28,614 bases of DNA, taken from positions 1-28,614 of the forward strand of contig JAHYZB010000047.1 of assembly GCA_019424645.1 (NCBI GenBank). Reading direction: 5' to 3'. The first letter of the stretch is position 1. Each line of letters starts with the position of its first letter. The notes below the pieces were generated by a model, which saw only the letters and a program-made list of their open reading frames with translations, did no database searches and was not told the origin of the DNA. Below are positions 8,208 through 17,800 of this stretch, piece by piece. The translations under genes and the position numbers were made by a program. This stretch comes from Oxalobacter formigenes (GTDB lineage: Bacteria > Pseudomonadota > Gammaproteobacteria > Burkholderiales > Burkholderiaceae_D).

Positions 8208-8227
8208 GGCCTCTCGAATGAGAGGCC
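8208..8227 (-). terminator. Hairpin 2 of three downstream of the CCG-domain gene
   Basis: Arms 8208-8215 and 8220-8227 (GGCCTCTC/GAGAGGCC) pair perfectly around a 4-nt loop and are followed on the minus strand by five T. It sits 10 bp past the first hairpin. Confidence 0.78.
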
Positions 8228-8237
8228 ATGAAAAAAA

Positions 8238-8251
8238 GGCGCAAGCGCGCC
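8238..8251 (-). terminator. Hairpin 1 of three downstream of the CCG-domain gene
   Basis: Read on the minus strand: GGCGC stem, GCTT loop, GCGCC stem, then seven T. This is the first possible intrinsic terminator after the stop codon at 8320. Confidence 0.75.
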
Positions 8252-8319
8252 CTGACTTTTTCTTTATAGCACGGTTTTCTTCTTCGGTCAGCTATGGCAT
8301 GGTGATATTATTCTGACGT

Positions 8320-8973
8320 TCATAATCTGGCACTGATCAGATCCATCAGGTGCACGGCATTGACGCCACCAAGTTTTAGTCCATGCAGGCATCCGGTGCA
8401 ATAGCAGACGACTTTTTCGGTAGTGAATTGCTTGCCGTGTTCCTGCATCTGCCTTTCCTGTTCTTCCGGCGGCAGCGGGATGAATTTGTCTTTTGCATGG
8501 TCGAAAAAACGGACCGGGGCGAACCGTGTATATCGGGGAGACTGGGTTTTCATGAGCGACGAACCGCAAAAGTCGGTTTTTTCAAAATTTTTCGCGATTT
8601 CGACTGTTTCGACATTCATACGGCCAAGGATGTATCGGACGGCATCCTGCATGGGACGGTTGTCGAAGGATCGCCAGCAGTCCTGTACTGTCATGGTATC
8701 GCCACTGTAGTCCGGCCAGGGGAAGGCATCGTCGTTTTCCAGTATTTCCCAGATAGAGAGGGAACGGTTTTTCGGTGTGTATTCCTGAATGAAGGCGCTG
8801 CAGGTCGGACAGGTATAAACGGCTGTGTCCTCTTCCCGCAATGTGTCGAGTCCGGTGCTGCAGCAGCCGGTTTGGCGGATGCCGTGCTGACGGATCAGGT
8901 ATTGCCGGATTTTACGGCTGTTTACCCGTGAATGGATGGTGTATTTGCAGCCCGGAAAATAGACGGTGGACAT
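8320..8973 (-). CDS. Cysteine-rich CCG-domain (Fe-S-binding oxidoreductase-like) protein
   Basis: 217 residues resembling the heterodisulfide-reductase-type cysteine-rich (CCG) domain proteins. The first half has C9 (FPGCKYTIHSR), the paired C37-C38 (GCCSTG) and C55-x-x-C58 (YTCPTCSAFI). The second half has C99, C136 (DFCG) and the cluster C190-x-C192-x-x-C195 (VCYCTGCLHGLK). This approximates the two-CCG-motif layout that binds an unusual Fe-S cluster or zinc in HdrB, GlpC and succinate dehydrogenase E-like proteins. No ferredoxin CxxCxxCxxxCP motif is present, so it would need a separate electron donor. Its ATG shares the A of the preceding gene's TAA stop, so translation is coupled to the EamA transporter. 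The substrate is unknown. Confidence 0.75.
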   Translation of the reverse strand: MSTVYFPGCKYTIHSRVNSRKIRQYLIRQHGIRQTGCCSTGLDTLREEDTAVYTCPTCSAFIQEYTPKNRSLSIWEILENDDAFPWPDYSGDTMTVQDCWRSFDNRPMQDAVRYILGRMNVETVEIAKNFEKTDFCGSSLMKTQSPRYTRFAPVRFFDHAKDKFIPLPPEEQERQMQEHGKQFTTEKVVCYCTGCLHGLKLGGVNAVHLMDLISARL

Positions 8974-9911
8974 TATTTTTCTCCCGTTTTGACTCGCTCG
9001 ATTTCTTTTTCTATTGTAGCCAGATTTTTACTTTGTGTGACGAGATACACACCGGAGAAAATGAAAATGACGGAAATGACTTTCAAAACGGTAAAGGTAT
9101 CCATTCCCCATAAAATGGCGACGATGGCAGCTGCTATCGGCTGGATGTAGTTGTACATGCTGACGACAGTCGGCCTCAGGCGTTTCTGGCCGATGGAGAC
9201 AAGCAGATAGCTGATGAAAGTCCCACCCACCACGACGAAGGCGATTCCGGCAAAGGTGCGCCATTCGACGGCAGGCCAGTCGGTTGCCAGTATCTTGTCG
9301 TAGGTGAACGGCAAAACGGACAGGGTCGAACCGGTGAACATCCATTTCATGATAGTGATCGGCGAATACCGGTTGATCAGCCCGCGGAAAAAGACGAGGT
9401 AGATGGAAAAACAGAGTTGTGCCGTCAGGCACAGCAGGTCGCCCCAGATATTGCTGGCATTGCCATTGGCGAGTTGCTGGCCACTCATGACGAGCAGGAT
9501 CGCTCCTGTCGCTCCGAAGACGATACCGGTGATTTTTTTGCCGGTAACCGGTTCTTTCAGGTAAAAGGCGGCGATGATCAGGGTCAGGATCGGCAGGCTG
9601 GTCGTGATGATGGAGGCGTCGATCGGCGAAGTCATGGAGACGCCGAAGATGAAGGAACCCTGGTTGAAGACGATGGCGATCTGGGATGCCAGAAAAAAGA
9701 GCCCCAGATCCTTCCAGCTGACGGGTTCCCTTTTCCGGAAAAAAGAGAATGTCCAGAACAGGATGGCTGCGCCCAGTATGCGGAAGTCCGTCATGACCAT
9801 CGGACTGACGATACCGGCTGCCATGACCATTTTGGCGACCGGCGACATGATGCCCCACATGGCGTTTGCCCCGAACATGGCGGCGTGACCGGTCAGTTTT
9901 TCAAGCTTCAT
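8973..9911 (-). CDS. DMT-superfamily (EamA) transporter
   Basis: A 312-residue inner-membrane protein with about ten hydrophobic helices and the internal duplication typical of EamA transporters. Recognisable family segments include GANAMWGIMSPVAKMVM at the N-terminus and, at the start of the second half, LLCLTAQLCFSIYLVFFRGL. It continues with VGGTFISYLLVSIGQKRLRP and YIQPIAAAIVAILWG. These proteins export or import small metabolites such as amino acids or nucleosides; the sequence does not say which. The ATG lies four bases after the stop of the upstream AEC gene, and its own stop overlaps the next ATG. It is therefore the middle gene of a translationally coupled three-gene operon. Confidence 0.88.
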   Translation of the reverse strand: MKLEKLTGHAAMFGANAMWGIMSPVAKMVMAAGIVSPMVMTDFRILGAAILFWTFSFFRKREPVSWKDLGLFFLASQIAIVFNQGSFIFGVSMTSPIDASIITTSLPILTLIIAAFYLKEPVTGKKITGIVFGATGAILLVMSGQQLANGNASNIWGDLLCLTAQLCFSIYLVFFRGLINRYSPITIMKWMFTGSTLSVLPFTYDKILATDWPAVEWRTFAGIAFVVVGGTFISYLLVSIGQKRLRPTVVSMYNYIQPIAAAIVAILWGMDTFTVLKVISVIFIFSGVYLVTQSKNLATIEKEIERVKTGEK

Positions 9912-9915
9912 GATG

Positions 9916-10860
9916 TCAGAGGATGGTCAGCCAGACAGACAGGGTCAGGATGCCCAATACGGTCGTCAGGAAAATGGTTCGGGATGCAATGCCGCCTCCC
10001 TTGCCGTAGAGTTCGGCCAGCATGAAGGGGCCGGTTCCGGTTGGAAGCGCCGAGAGGATAACGGCAGACTTCGCCCACAGGGGTGGCATGTTGAAGACAT
10101 GAAAAGCGAAATACCATGCGATCACCGGCTGGGCGATCAGTTTTAAAATGACGAGCTCGATGGCGACTGCCGAGCTGGAACTTTCCTGCCGCTGGGCAAG
10201 AAACAGGCCGGTGGCAACGAGTGCGCACGGGCTGGCAGCGCCCCCCAGCAGTTTGATCGACTGGAGAACGCCGTGAGGTAACTGGAGGCCTGTTGCACAG
10301 AGGGCTCCGGCAATGACAGGGGCGGAAATCAACGGGTTTTTGCAGAGCGAAACACCGACGTTTTTGAGGGTTGTCCAGACGCTTTTCCCGGACTGGGAAC
10401 TGGCTTCGATGAAGACAATGGACACGGCAAAGTTGGCCGAGACGGTCAGGATGGCGGCTACCATGGCCGGGCCAAGCTTGTCGGCACCAAATGTCAGGGC
10501 ACACAGCGGCAGGCCGATGTAACCGGTATTGGCATAGGACGCGGAGGTAGCGTCGATGGTGGCCGAGGTGAAGTTTTTTGTTTTGAGCCAGTGAAAGAGC
10601 AGTACGGCAAAAAAGATGATGAATACGCCAAGCTCGAACGCGTAAAAGAATTCAGGCTGGTACAGCTCGCTCCAGGTGCTGTTGACCATAACGTCGATCA
10701 TGAGAGCCGGGAGCGCCAGATAGACGACGAAACGGTTCAGTTCGGTACAGGCGTTATTGGACAGTACGTTTCGCCTGCGCAGGACATAACCTGCGATGAT
10801 GAGCGCAAAAACAGGCAAAACGATATTGGCGATGGCAAGCATAAATTTCAGGCAAAACAT
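9916..10860 (-). CDS. AEC-family (auxin efflux carrier-like) transporter
   Basis: A 314-residue inner-membrane protein with about ten helices in two halves. Family marks are the opening IVLPVFALIIAGYVLRRR, then FVVYLALPALMIDVM, the SYANTGYIGLPLCALTFG segment and LPTGTGPFMLAELYG near the C-terminus. The family includes the malonate transporter MdcF and other organic-acid or auxin-like carriers. A malonate decarboxylase gene lies 9 kb away, but that distance does not support a functional link. Two starts are possible: the ATG at 10860, with GGGTGG just upstream, and one at 10842 that begins MLAIANIVLP as in most family members. The first start codon sits right in the tail of a hairpin. It is the first gene of the AEC/EamA/CCG operon. 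Confidence 0.88.
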   Translation of the reverse strand: MFCLKFMLAIANIVLPVFALIIAGYVLRRRNVLSNNACTELNRFVVYLALPALMIDVMVNSTWSELYQPEFFYAFELGVFIIFFAVLLFHWLKTKNFTSATIDATSASYANTGYIGLPLCALTFGADKLGPAMVAAILTVSANFAVSIVFIEASSQSGKSVWTTLKNVGVSLCKNPLISAPVIAGALCATGLQLPHGVLQSIKLLGGAASPCALVATGLFLAQRQESSSSAVAIELVILKLIAQPVIAWYFAFHVFNMPPLWAKSAVILSALPTGTGPFMLAELYGKGGGIASRTIFLTTVLGILTLSVWLTIL

Positions 10861-10882
10861 AAAGCCACCCGAAGGTGGCTTT
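10861..10882 (-). terminator. Hairpin between the HbpS-like gene and the AEC transporter start codon
   Basis: Perfect 9-bp arms AAAGCCACC/GGTGGCTTT (10861-10869, 10874-10882) surround a 4-nt loop. Read on the minus strand the TTT of the stem is followed directly by ATGTTTTGCC, so the AEC start codon lies within the T-tract and its GGGTGG ribosome site lies in the stem. It may terminate the upstream gene, attenuate the operon, or do both. Confidence 0.75.
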
Positions 10883-10898
10883 TCAATTCAGTTAATAT

Positions 10899-11306
10899 TC
10901 AGTTCGTCAGGGCTGCGACTCCTGCTTTCGCGATCTGTGCATCTTCGAAGGCCTTGACTCCCGATACGCCGACGGCTCCGATGCAAAACCCGTCCACGAT
11001 GACAGGGACGCCGCCTTCAAGCATGCCGTCGATTGCAGGAGTGGACAGGAAAGCGGTTCGTCCTCCATTGATCATGTCTTCGAAAACCTTGCTTTCCTTG
11101 CCGCCCAGTGCAGCTGTTTTCGCCTTGGCTGCACAAATGTGGGCTGACAGGGGCGCCGCATTGTCCATGCGCTGGAAATAAAGCAGATGACCACCGTCAT
11201 CGACAACGGAAATGGATACGATCCAGCCGTTTTTCACGGCTTCCTTTTCGGCGGCACAGGCCATTTTTCTGGCATCGTCCAGAGTCAGTACAGGTTTTGT
11301 TTTCAT
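10899..11306 (-). CDS. GlcG/HbpS-family heme-degradation-related protein (DUF336)
   Basis: A 135-residue single-domain protein. Family marks are LTLDDARKMACAAEKEAVKN at the N-terminus, then VSISVVDDGGHLLYFQRMDNA, KAKTAALGGK and the glycine-rich segment STPAIDGMLEGGVPVIVDG. The C-terminal stretch IGAVGVSGVKAFEDAQIAKA is also typical. Members include the Streptomyces heme-sensing HbpS and GlcG of glycolate operons; most bacterial members have no defined role. There is no signal peptide, so it is cytoplasmic. The ATG follows GGGAG by about five nt. It is transcribed away from recC and, if the intervening hairpin is read through, toward the AEC operon. Confidence 0.85.
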   Translation of the reverse strand: MKTKPVLTLDDARKMACAAEKEAVKNGWIVSISVVDDGGHLLYFQRMDNAAPLSAHICAAKAKTAALGGKESKVFEDMINGGRTAFLSTPAIDGMLEGGVPVIVDGFCIGAVGVSGVKAFEDAQIAKAGVAALTN

Positions 11307-11373
11307 AATCGCTCCCGGTCAGAGTTTGATAAACGGCATCTTTTTGTGGAAGAAACCGTCCGCTTTTGCGTCA

Positions 11374-11406
11374 ATTGTACGATATGACGGCACGAGGTTG
11401 TACAAT
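11374..11406. promoter_or_regulatory. Inverted repeat in the recC / HbpS-like divergent intergenic region
   Basis: ATTGTAC (11374-11380) and GTACAAT (11400-11406) are exact reverse complements separated by 19 bp. They lie between the divergent starts at 11306 and 11501. They could be an operator or paired -10-like elements for the two directions; TACAAT (11401-11406) resembles a -10 for the recC direction. Confidence 0.3.
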
Positions 11407-11500
11407 CCGGTATGGATTTGTATGCCAAGGCCGACAGCATACTCCTGTTTTCATGTCTGGCGGCAATGATTTTTCAATGAAAGGCCGGTTACGCTATCGC

Positions 11501-14500
11501 ATGCTGAATCTGAATCTGTCCAATCGCTTCGAGGATCTTCTTGCCGCTCTGTTAAAGAACCTGCATTCCTCGCCTGCTTCGGTGTTCGAACCGGAACGGA
11601 TCATCATGCCGAGTGCGGCGGTAAAACGCTGCCTGACGATGGCGATTGCCGATACGTTCGGCGTCTGCGCCAATGTGGAATTTTCCTTTCTGGCACAGTG
11701 GTTGTGGCGACAGGTCGGCCATCTCGTTCCCGTCCAGAAAACCTCGCCTTTTTCTTCCACCGTGCTGGTCTGGCGGATTCTTCGCCTGTTGCAGGAACCC
11801 GGCTTTGCCGACCCTTATCCGCGGCTTGTGGCCTATCTCTCGTCCAGTGACGAGGTCATGCGTTACGATCTTGCCGCAAGGCTGGCGGCGCTGATGGAAC
11901 AGTATGTCATTTATCGTCCTGACTGGCTGTCGGCCTGGGCTAAAGGCGAGCGTGCCAATATCGTGCCAGCCGACCATAAAAAATTCGATACGGCTGAAAG
12001 CGACCAATGCTGGCAGGCTGCCTTGTGGCGCCGGATTGCCGAAGAGACCGGGACACGGGAAAAACAGCCTGTCGAACTTTTCTTCGAGGCACTTTCGCAC
12101 GACGGGGAAAAAGCGGCATCCCTTCTGGATGCGCGCATTCACCTGTTTTGCGAACCTTCCATCGCACCTCAATATATCGACATGCTGGAGAAGCTTGGAC
12201 ACCTGATCGATATCGAACTGTATGTCCTGAATCCATGCCGTGAATACTGGTTCGATATCGTCGATTCCCGGCGGCTGGCCTATCTGGCAAGCCGGCAGAA
12301 AGATCTGTACCACGAAACGGGAAATACCCTGCTCGCCTCATGGGGAAAGCAGACGAAGGCATCGCTTGAATCAATGCTTGAGTGCTTGAGCGCCATCGAA
12401 GAGGAAAACGGGACTTTCATATCGAATGCAGAAATGGGAGTGCCTGAAACATTGCTATCGCATTTGCAGGACGCCATTCTGGAGTTGCGTGAACTGGAAC
12501 CGGCATCGCTGTCCCATCTGGGCGATGACGGCAGTATCCGCATTCATGTCGCCCATTCCCTGACACGTGAAATCGAAATCCTTCATGACCAGCTTCTTCT
12601 TCGTTTTGCGTCGGACGATCCTCCTGCTGTGGACAGGATTCTGGTAGTCACGCCCGATCTGGATGCTGCCGCCCCGATGATCGAGGCGGTATTCAGCCAT
12701 AACAGCCACCATCAGCGGATTCCGTATGTGATTACCGGCCTCTCCGGCAACCGGATCAATCCGGTGGCGCGCGCCCTGCTCGATTTGCTGGCATTGGCGT
12801 CTTCCCGTTTTTCAGCTTCCGACGTGATTGACTTGTTGATGCAGCCGCTGATCGGCAATACTTTCGGTTTTGACGGCGATCTTAAAACGCTGCGAAACTG
12901 GTTTGCCGACGCAGGAATCTGCTGGGGACTGGACGGCGCGCATAAATCGGAATTCGATTTGCCGGAAGATGACAGCCACAGTTTTCACGACGGGATGCAC
13001 CGTCTTTTTCTGGCTTACGCGTTGCCGGATGATGAACAGAGGCCTCTCGCCAATCGCCTGCCTGCCGGAAACCCGTCGGGATCGCAGGCTGTCGCATTAG
13101 GCCAGCTCTGGCAATTTACAGGCGGCTTGCGGCATTTGAAGCGGGAACTCTCCAGACTGAAGACGGCAGATGGCTGGATGCAGACGTTTTTTGATGTCCT
13201 TGAGTCATTCATGACGGTTCCTCCGGAAATGATCGACAGCGAGCGCGAAGTCCGTTCGTGTATCAGCGACTGGCATGCCGCAATGACGGAAGGCAGCCCC
13301 GAACTGGAAACCGGATTTGCGATCGCGCGCCATGCTCTTGAACGGGCTCTGGAAGGCTCCGGACAGGGGAGCGTTCCCGCAGGAACCGTGACGTTTGCGC
13401 CGATGGACAGTTTGCGTAACCTCCCTTTTGACCATATTTATGTCATCGGGCTGGACGATGGGGTTTTTCCGGCTGACAGGAATCGGGAAGAGTTCGATCT
13501 GATTGGTGTCTCCCCGCGCAAAAGTGACAAATTGCCCAGGGAATCGGACAGGAATGTTTTCCTCGACCTGCTTTGCTCGGCCAGAAAGTCCCTCTATTTG
13601 AGTTATTCAGGCAAAAATATCCGCGACAATTCCGCAAAGCCGCCTTCCATTCTGGTTTCCGAACTCATCAAGTCGTTGAAACCGGCACTGGCCGCATCAA
13701 ACGATCCGGCGGATCTTGCCGCAGCTGAACGGATGCTGGTCGTTGAACATCCCCTTCAAGCTTTTTCGATAGATTATTTCAATGGCAAAGGCGATCACCG
13801 GCTGGTGAGCTTTCGTGCCGATCTTTGTGAAGCCCAGAGAATACGACAGGAAAGGCAGCAGGCAAGACAGGAAGAAAGCACGACGTTCACCGTTACAACT
13901 GCGATGGCGACGGAAGACAGTGACGATGACACGACAACAGACAAAACACTGCCTTTTTTCACCAGCCCTCTGCCGAAACCGGAACCCGGCTGGCAGGAAG
14001 TCGGCCTTGAACAGCTGATCCGGTTTTTCAGCCATCCTGCCCGTTATCTTCTCGGGCAGCGTCTCGGCATCCGGTTTTCATCGAAGGAAGAAGAATTGCC
14101 ATCGGCCGAACCGTTCACGATTGACCGGCAACACCGCCGACAGCTTGCCCAAAGACTGTTGCCGCTTTTCCTTGAAGGCAGGGATGAAGAGTCGATCCGG
14201 CTGGCGGCGCTGGCCGGAAATGAATTTCCATCAGGACAAATGGGCAGGAACTGGATGGATCAGGAACTGATGGAACTGGCGGCTTTTGCCAGGACGGCAA
14301 TGGCTGACTTGCAGCCTGATACGGTCTCTCCGCTCACAGACAGTCTTGAATTCATGATCGATGGCCAGGAGTGGCGATTGTCGGGTGCGCTGACTGAATT
14401 GAGGAAAAACGGCCTTGTCAGGCTTCGATACGATAACGGCAGCGCATGGGATTATCTGGCGGGCTGGATCGAACACCTGTTTTTGAATGCCGTCGCAACA

Positions 14501-14857
14501 GATGGCATTGAGCCACAGTCGGTATGGCATTACAAAAACGAAAGCCTCCGGCTGGACGCTTATGGCGAGGCGAAAAACCGGCTTGGCGAATTGATGGAGA
14601 TTTACCGGACAGGATTAATGGCACCGATCCATTTTTTCCCGCGTTCCTCATGGGAATTTGTGGCTTCAAACGACAGTATGAACAAGGCAAAAAGCGTGTG
14701 GATTCATGCACAGAACGCCAATGCGGGCGAGCATGCCGAACCTTACACACAATTGGCGATGCGTGGCGTCGTCAATCCCCTGGACAAGGATTTCATTGAA
14801 TTGTCTAAACGGGTTTTCGCGCCGCTGTATGGACACCTGAAAGGGAGTGCCTCATGA
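11501..14857 (+). CDS. recC: Exodeoxyribonuclease V gamma chain
   Basis: RecC is the non-catalytic subunit of RecBCD that splits the DNA strands and recognises Chi while the enzyme resects double-strand breaks. The start at 11501 gives 1118 residues, close to the 1122 of E. coli RecC. It begins MLNLNLSNRFEDLLAALL, which aligns with the E. coli opening (MLRVYHSNRLDVL), followed by FEPERIIMPSAAVKRCLTM. The middle holds the helicase-like but inactive region, including VAHSLTREIEILHDQLL and TFAPMDSLRNLPFDHIYVIG, then LDDGVFPADRNREEFDLI. An upstream in-frame extension to 11366 exists but has no ribosome site and no family resemblance. It is the first gene of the recCBD operon, and its TGA overlaps the recB ATG (ATGA). 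Confidence 0.95.
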   Translation: MLNLNLSNRFEDLLAALLKNLHSSPASVFEPERIIMPSAAVKRCLTMAIADTFGVCANVEFSFLAQWLWRQVGHLVPVQKTSPFSSTVLVWRILRLLQEPGFADPYPRLVAYLSSSDEVMRYDLAARLAALMEQYVIYRPDWLSAWAKGERANIVPADHKKFDTAESDQCWQAALWRRIAEETGTREKQPVELFFEALSHDGEKAASLLDARIHLFCEPSIAPQYIDMLEKLGHLIDIELYVLNPCREYWFDIVDSRRLAYLASRQKDLYHETGNTLLASWGKQTKASLESMLECLSAIEEENGTFISNAEMGVPETLLSHLQDAILELRELEPASLSHLGDDGSIRIHVAHSLTREIEILHDQLLLRFASDDPPAVDRILVVTPDLDAAAPMIEAVFSHNSHHQRIPYVITGLSGNRINPVARALLDLLALASSRFSASDVIDLLMQPLIGNTFGFDGDLKTLRNWFADAGICWGLDGAHKSEFDLPEDDSHSFHDGMHRLFLAYALPDDEQRPLANRLPAGNPSGSQAVALGQLWQFTGGLRHLKRELSRLKTADGWMQTFFDVLESFMTVPPEMIDSEREVRSCISDWHAAMTEGSPELETGFAIARHALERALEGSGQGSVPAGTVTFAPMDSLRNLPFDHIYVIGLDDGVFPADRNREEFDLIGVSPRKSDKLPRESDRNVFLDLLCSARKSLYLSYSGKNIRDNSAKPPSILVSELIKSLKPALAASNDPADLAAAERMLVVEHPLQAFSIDYFNGKGDHRLVSFRADLCEAQRIRQERQQARQEESTTFTVTTAMATEDSDDDTTTDKTLPFFTSPLPKPEPGWQEVGLEQLIRFFSHPARYLLGQRLGIRFSSKEEELPSAEPFTIDRQHRRQLAQRLLPLFLEGRDEESIRLAALAGNEFPSGQMGRNWMDQELMELAAFARTAMADLQPDTVSPLTDSLEFMIDGQEWRLSGALTELRKNGLVRLRYDNGSAWDYLAGWIEHLFLNAVATDGIEPQSVWHYKNESLRLDAYGEAKNRLGELMEIYRTGLMAPIHFFPRSSWEFVASNDSMNKAKSVWIHAQNANAGEHAEPYTQLAMRGVVNPLDKDFIELSKRVFAPLYGHLKGSAS

Positions 14858-17800
14858 GTTTTCCTGAAGAGTTCGATGTTTTCACCTGCCCTCTTTCCGG
14901 CCGGGTTCTGATCGAGGCCTCGGCAGGCACGGGCAAAACATGGAATATCGGCGGCCTGTACCTGCGTTTGCTTCTGGAAAAACAGCTGGAGGTGAAGCAG
15001 ATCCTTGTGGTGACATTCACGAGGGCTGCAACCGCGGAATTGCGGGACCGTATCCGGGGGCGGATCGAAAAAGCGCTGTCTTACCTGAACGGGGTCGACG
15101 ATCTGTCCGGCGATACCTTCCTGCTGGAACTGATCGGGAGGCAGCTTGAGGCGGGTGTGACGGAAGCGGAATTACAGAGCCGCCTGCAACTGGCATTCGA
15201 ATCATTCGATCAGGCGTCGATTTTCACGATTCACAGCTTTTGCCAGCGGGCGCTGGCAACAACGGCGTTTTCAGCCGGTCAGGCGTTTACTGTCAGGACT
15301 GAAACGGACGATGAGGAAATGGTGCTCGAATCTGTACAGGACTTCTGGCGACGCCATATTGCCAATGGGAATCTCTCCCCCGCTTTCTCGGCATGGCTGG
15401 AAAAGAAACGGGTCACTCCCGAAAAGCTGATGCTGCTTTTGCGCAGGCATTTGAGAAAACCGCTGGCACAGGTGCGGTGGCCGGAAGAAGTCGATGCGAC
15501 AGGCAAGCGGAATGACAATCCTGACGCGATGACTCTGGTGCAGGCATTTCACGAAGCGAGAGTGTGCTGGGACGAATGTCGGGAAGACATATTTGAAATC
15601 ATGACGTCTTCATCTGCCGACCTGAATCAGCAGCGTTACAAGCCGTCCGCCATTGAGAGTGCATTCGGCGCATTCGACAGGCTGTTTGCGACGGGTGATC
15701 CGCTTGGAATGGTTGACAGTGTCGGCAAAACCGAACTGCTGACGACGTCGAAACTGGGCGCTTCGACCAAAAAAGACAGGACGGCACCTGAACATTTTTT
15801 CTTCGGGCTGGCGGAAAAACTGGTTGTTGAGTGCCAGCAAACAGAAGCTGATCTTTCAATGGCCTGGCTGCGATTGTTAAAGCGGTTTCTTGAAGAAACG
15901 GTCGCTTCGCTGAAGACGAAAAAACAGGAAAAACGAGTGGTCGCCTTCGACGATATGCTGATCGATCTGTACAAGGCTTTGCACAATCCTGATCTGCCCT
16001 GGTTATCCGACGTGCTTCGGCAGCAATTTCCGGCAGCCCTGATCGATGAATTTCAGGATACCGACCCCTTGCAATACGCCATTTTCCGTTTGATTTATGG
16101 CGAGTCGGACTTGCCGGTTTTCATGGTGGGCGATCCGAAGCAGGCGATTTACAGTTTCCGCAACGCCGATTTGCATACGTATTTTGCTGCCCGTGCAGAA
16201 GTCGATTATTACTATACGCTACCGGAAAATCACCGTTCCACTGCTGGCCTGATCGATGCCTGCAATACGGTTTTTTCCGCCAATTCGCGGGCGTTTTTAC
16301 AGTCAGGCCTCGATTTCCTGCCTGTCAGAAGCGGAAATCGGGAACGGCCCGAACTGCTTGATGTCCCGGAAGCAATATCATCTGCCAGCCTGACAATATG
16401 GCGATTGCCGGACGAGAACGGCGAGTGGATCGAACGGTCGAACGCAAAAGAACGTTCTGTCGAGGCAACGGCTGACGAAATCGCGCGTCTTTTGAATGCC
16501 AGTGCCGAAGGAAAACTGGCCATTGGCGGAAAACCCGTTTGCGCGGGGGACATGGCGGTGCTTGTCAGGAGTCACCGCGAAGCGGCCATGATGGGTGATG
16601 CGCTTTCCCGAAGGGGAATCGGTAGCGTTTCACTGTCTCATGAGAGTGTTTTCGCCTCAAGGGAGGCGCGTGAACTGGAAAGCGTTCTTGCCGCCCTTTT
16701 GTCTCCCGGCAGTGAATCTTTACTGAAAGCGGCCTTGTCGACTGAAATGCTGGGCCTTGATGCCTCGGAAATGGATGCGCTCTCTGATGATGGAGTCCGG
16801 TTGTCGGGCTGGTTCGAACGGTTCGAACAATACCGCAACAGCTGGATTTCAAACGGTATCGGATATGCCCTGCGTTATCTGCTGGAACGGGAAAAGGTGG
16901 TGAAGCGGCTTCTGGCTCTGCCGGATGGCGAAAGGCGCATGACGAATCTGATGCATCTGGCTGAACTGTTGAATCGGGAAAGTGAAAATAATGCCGCGCC
17001 GGATGCCCTGCTCCGCTATCTGGCTGAAAAACGCAAAAGCGACAAGACGGGTGAAGAGGAAGAATTGCGGCTTGAAACGGACCGCAATCTGGTCCAGATC
17101 ATGACAGTTCACCGTTCCAAGGGACTCGAATTCGCGTTTGTTTTCTGTCCCCTTCTCTGGGACGGGTATTCCAGACGGTTGCCGAATACACTGGATGGTA
17201 TCGAGTATCACGACAATGAACGGCTTGTGATCGACTTCAGGGAAATGGACAGGGAAACATCGCAGGCCATCAAAAATACTCAGTTGATCGACATGGCAGC
17301 CGAGAGCCTCCGCCTGATTTACGTCGCCTTGACCCGTGCGGTTTACCGCTGCTATCTTGTCGCGGGCTGTTACAGCCGTTCGAATGAAAAACTGAAAACA
17401 GTGGAGTCACAACGAAGCCTGTTGAACTGGCTTGTAGCCGGAGAAGGCCTTTCTCCGGACGAATGGCTCGTTGCAGACAGCCGGAAAAAGGAAGAGGACG
17501 TCGCTGACGGACGCAATGCAATTGAACGGGCATGGAAAACGCTCAAAGAGCGTTGCAGGGACATCCTGATGGCTGATTTGCCTGAAAACCGCGGGCGGGT
17601 ACTGGAGAAGGAGGAAAGCGCGTTTGACTCCCTGGCGGCAAAAACATTTGATGGCGCTATTGCCTCACGCTGGCGAATGAACAGTTTCAGTGGCCTGATG
17701 CGCAATGCCGCCGAATGGACCGAATCAGGCGATCACGATGAATATGTCGTCAGGGAACAGGACGACCCGGGTGTAATCGAAACTCCCGAGGCAGGATTGT

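Noticed and set aside
11366..11500. 45-residue N-terminal extension of RecC
   Set aside because: No family resemblance and no ribosome site; the start at 11501 matches known RecC N-termini and length.
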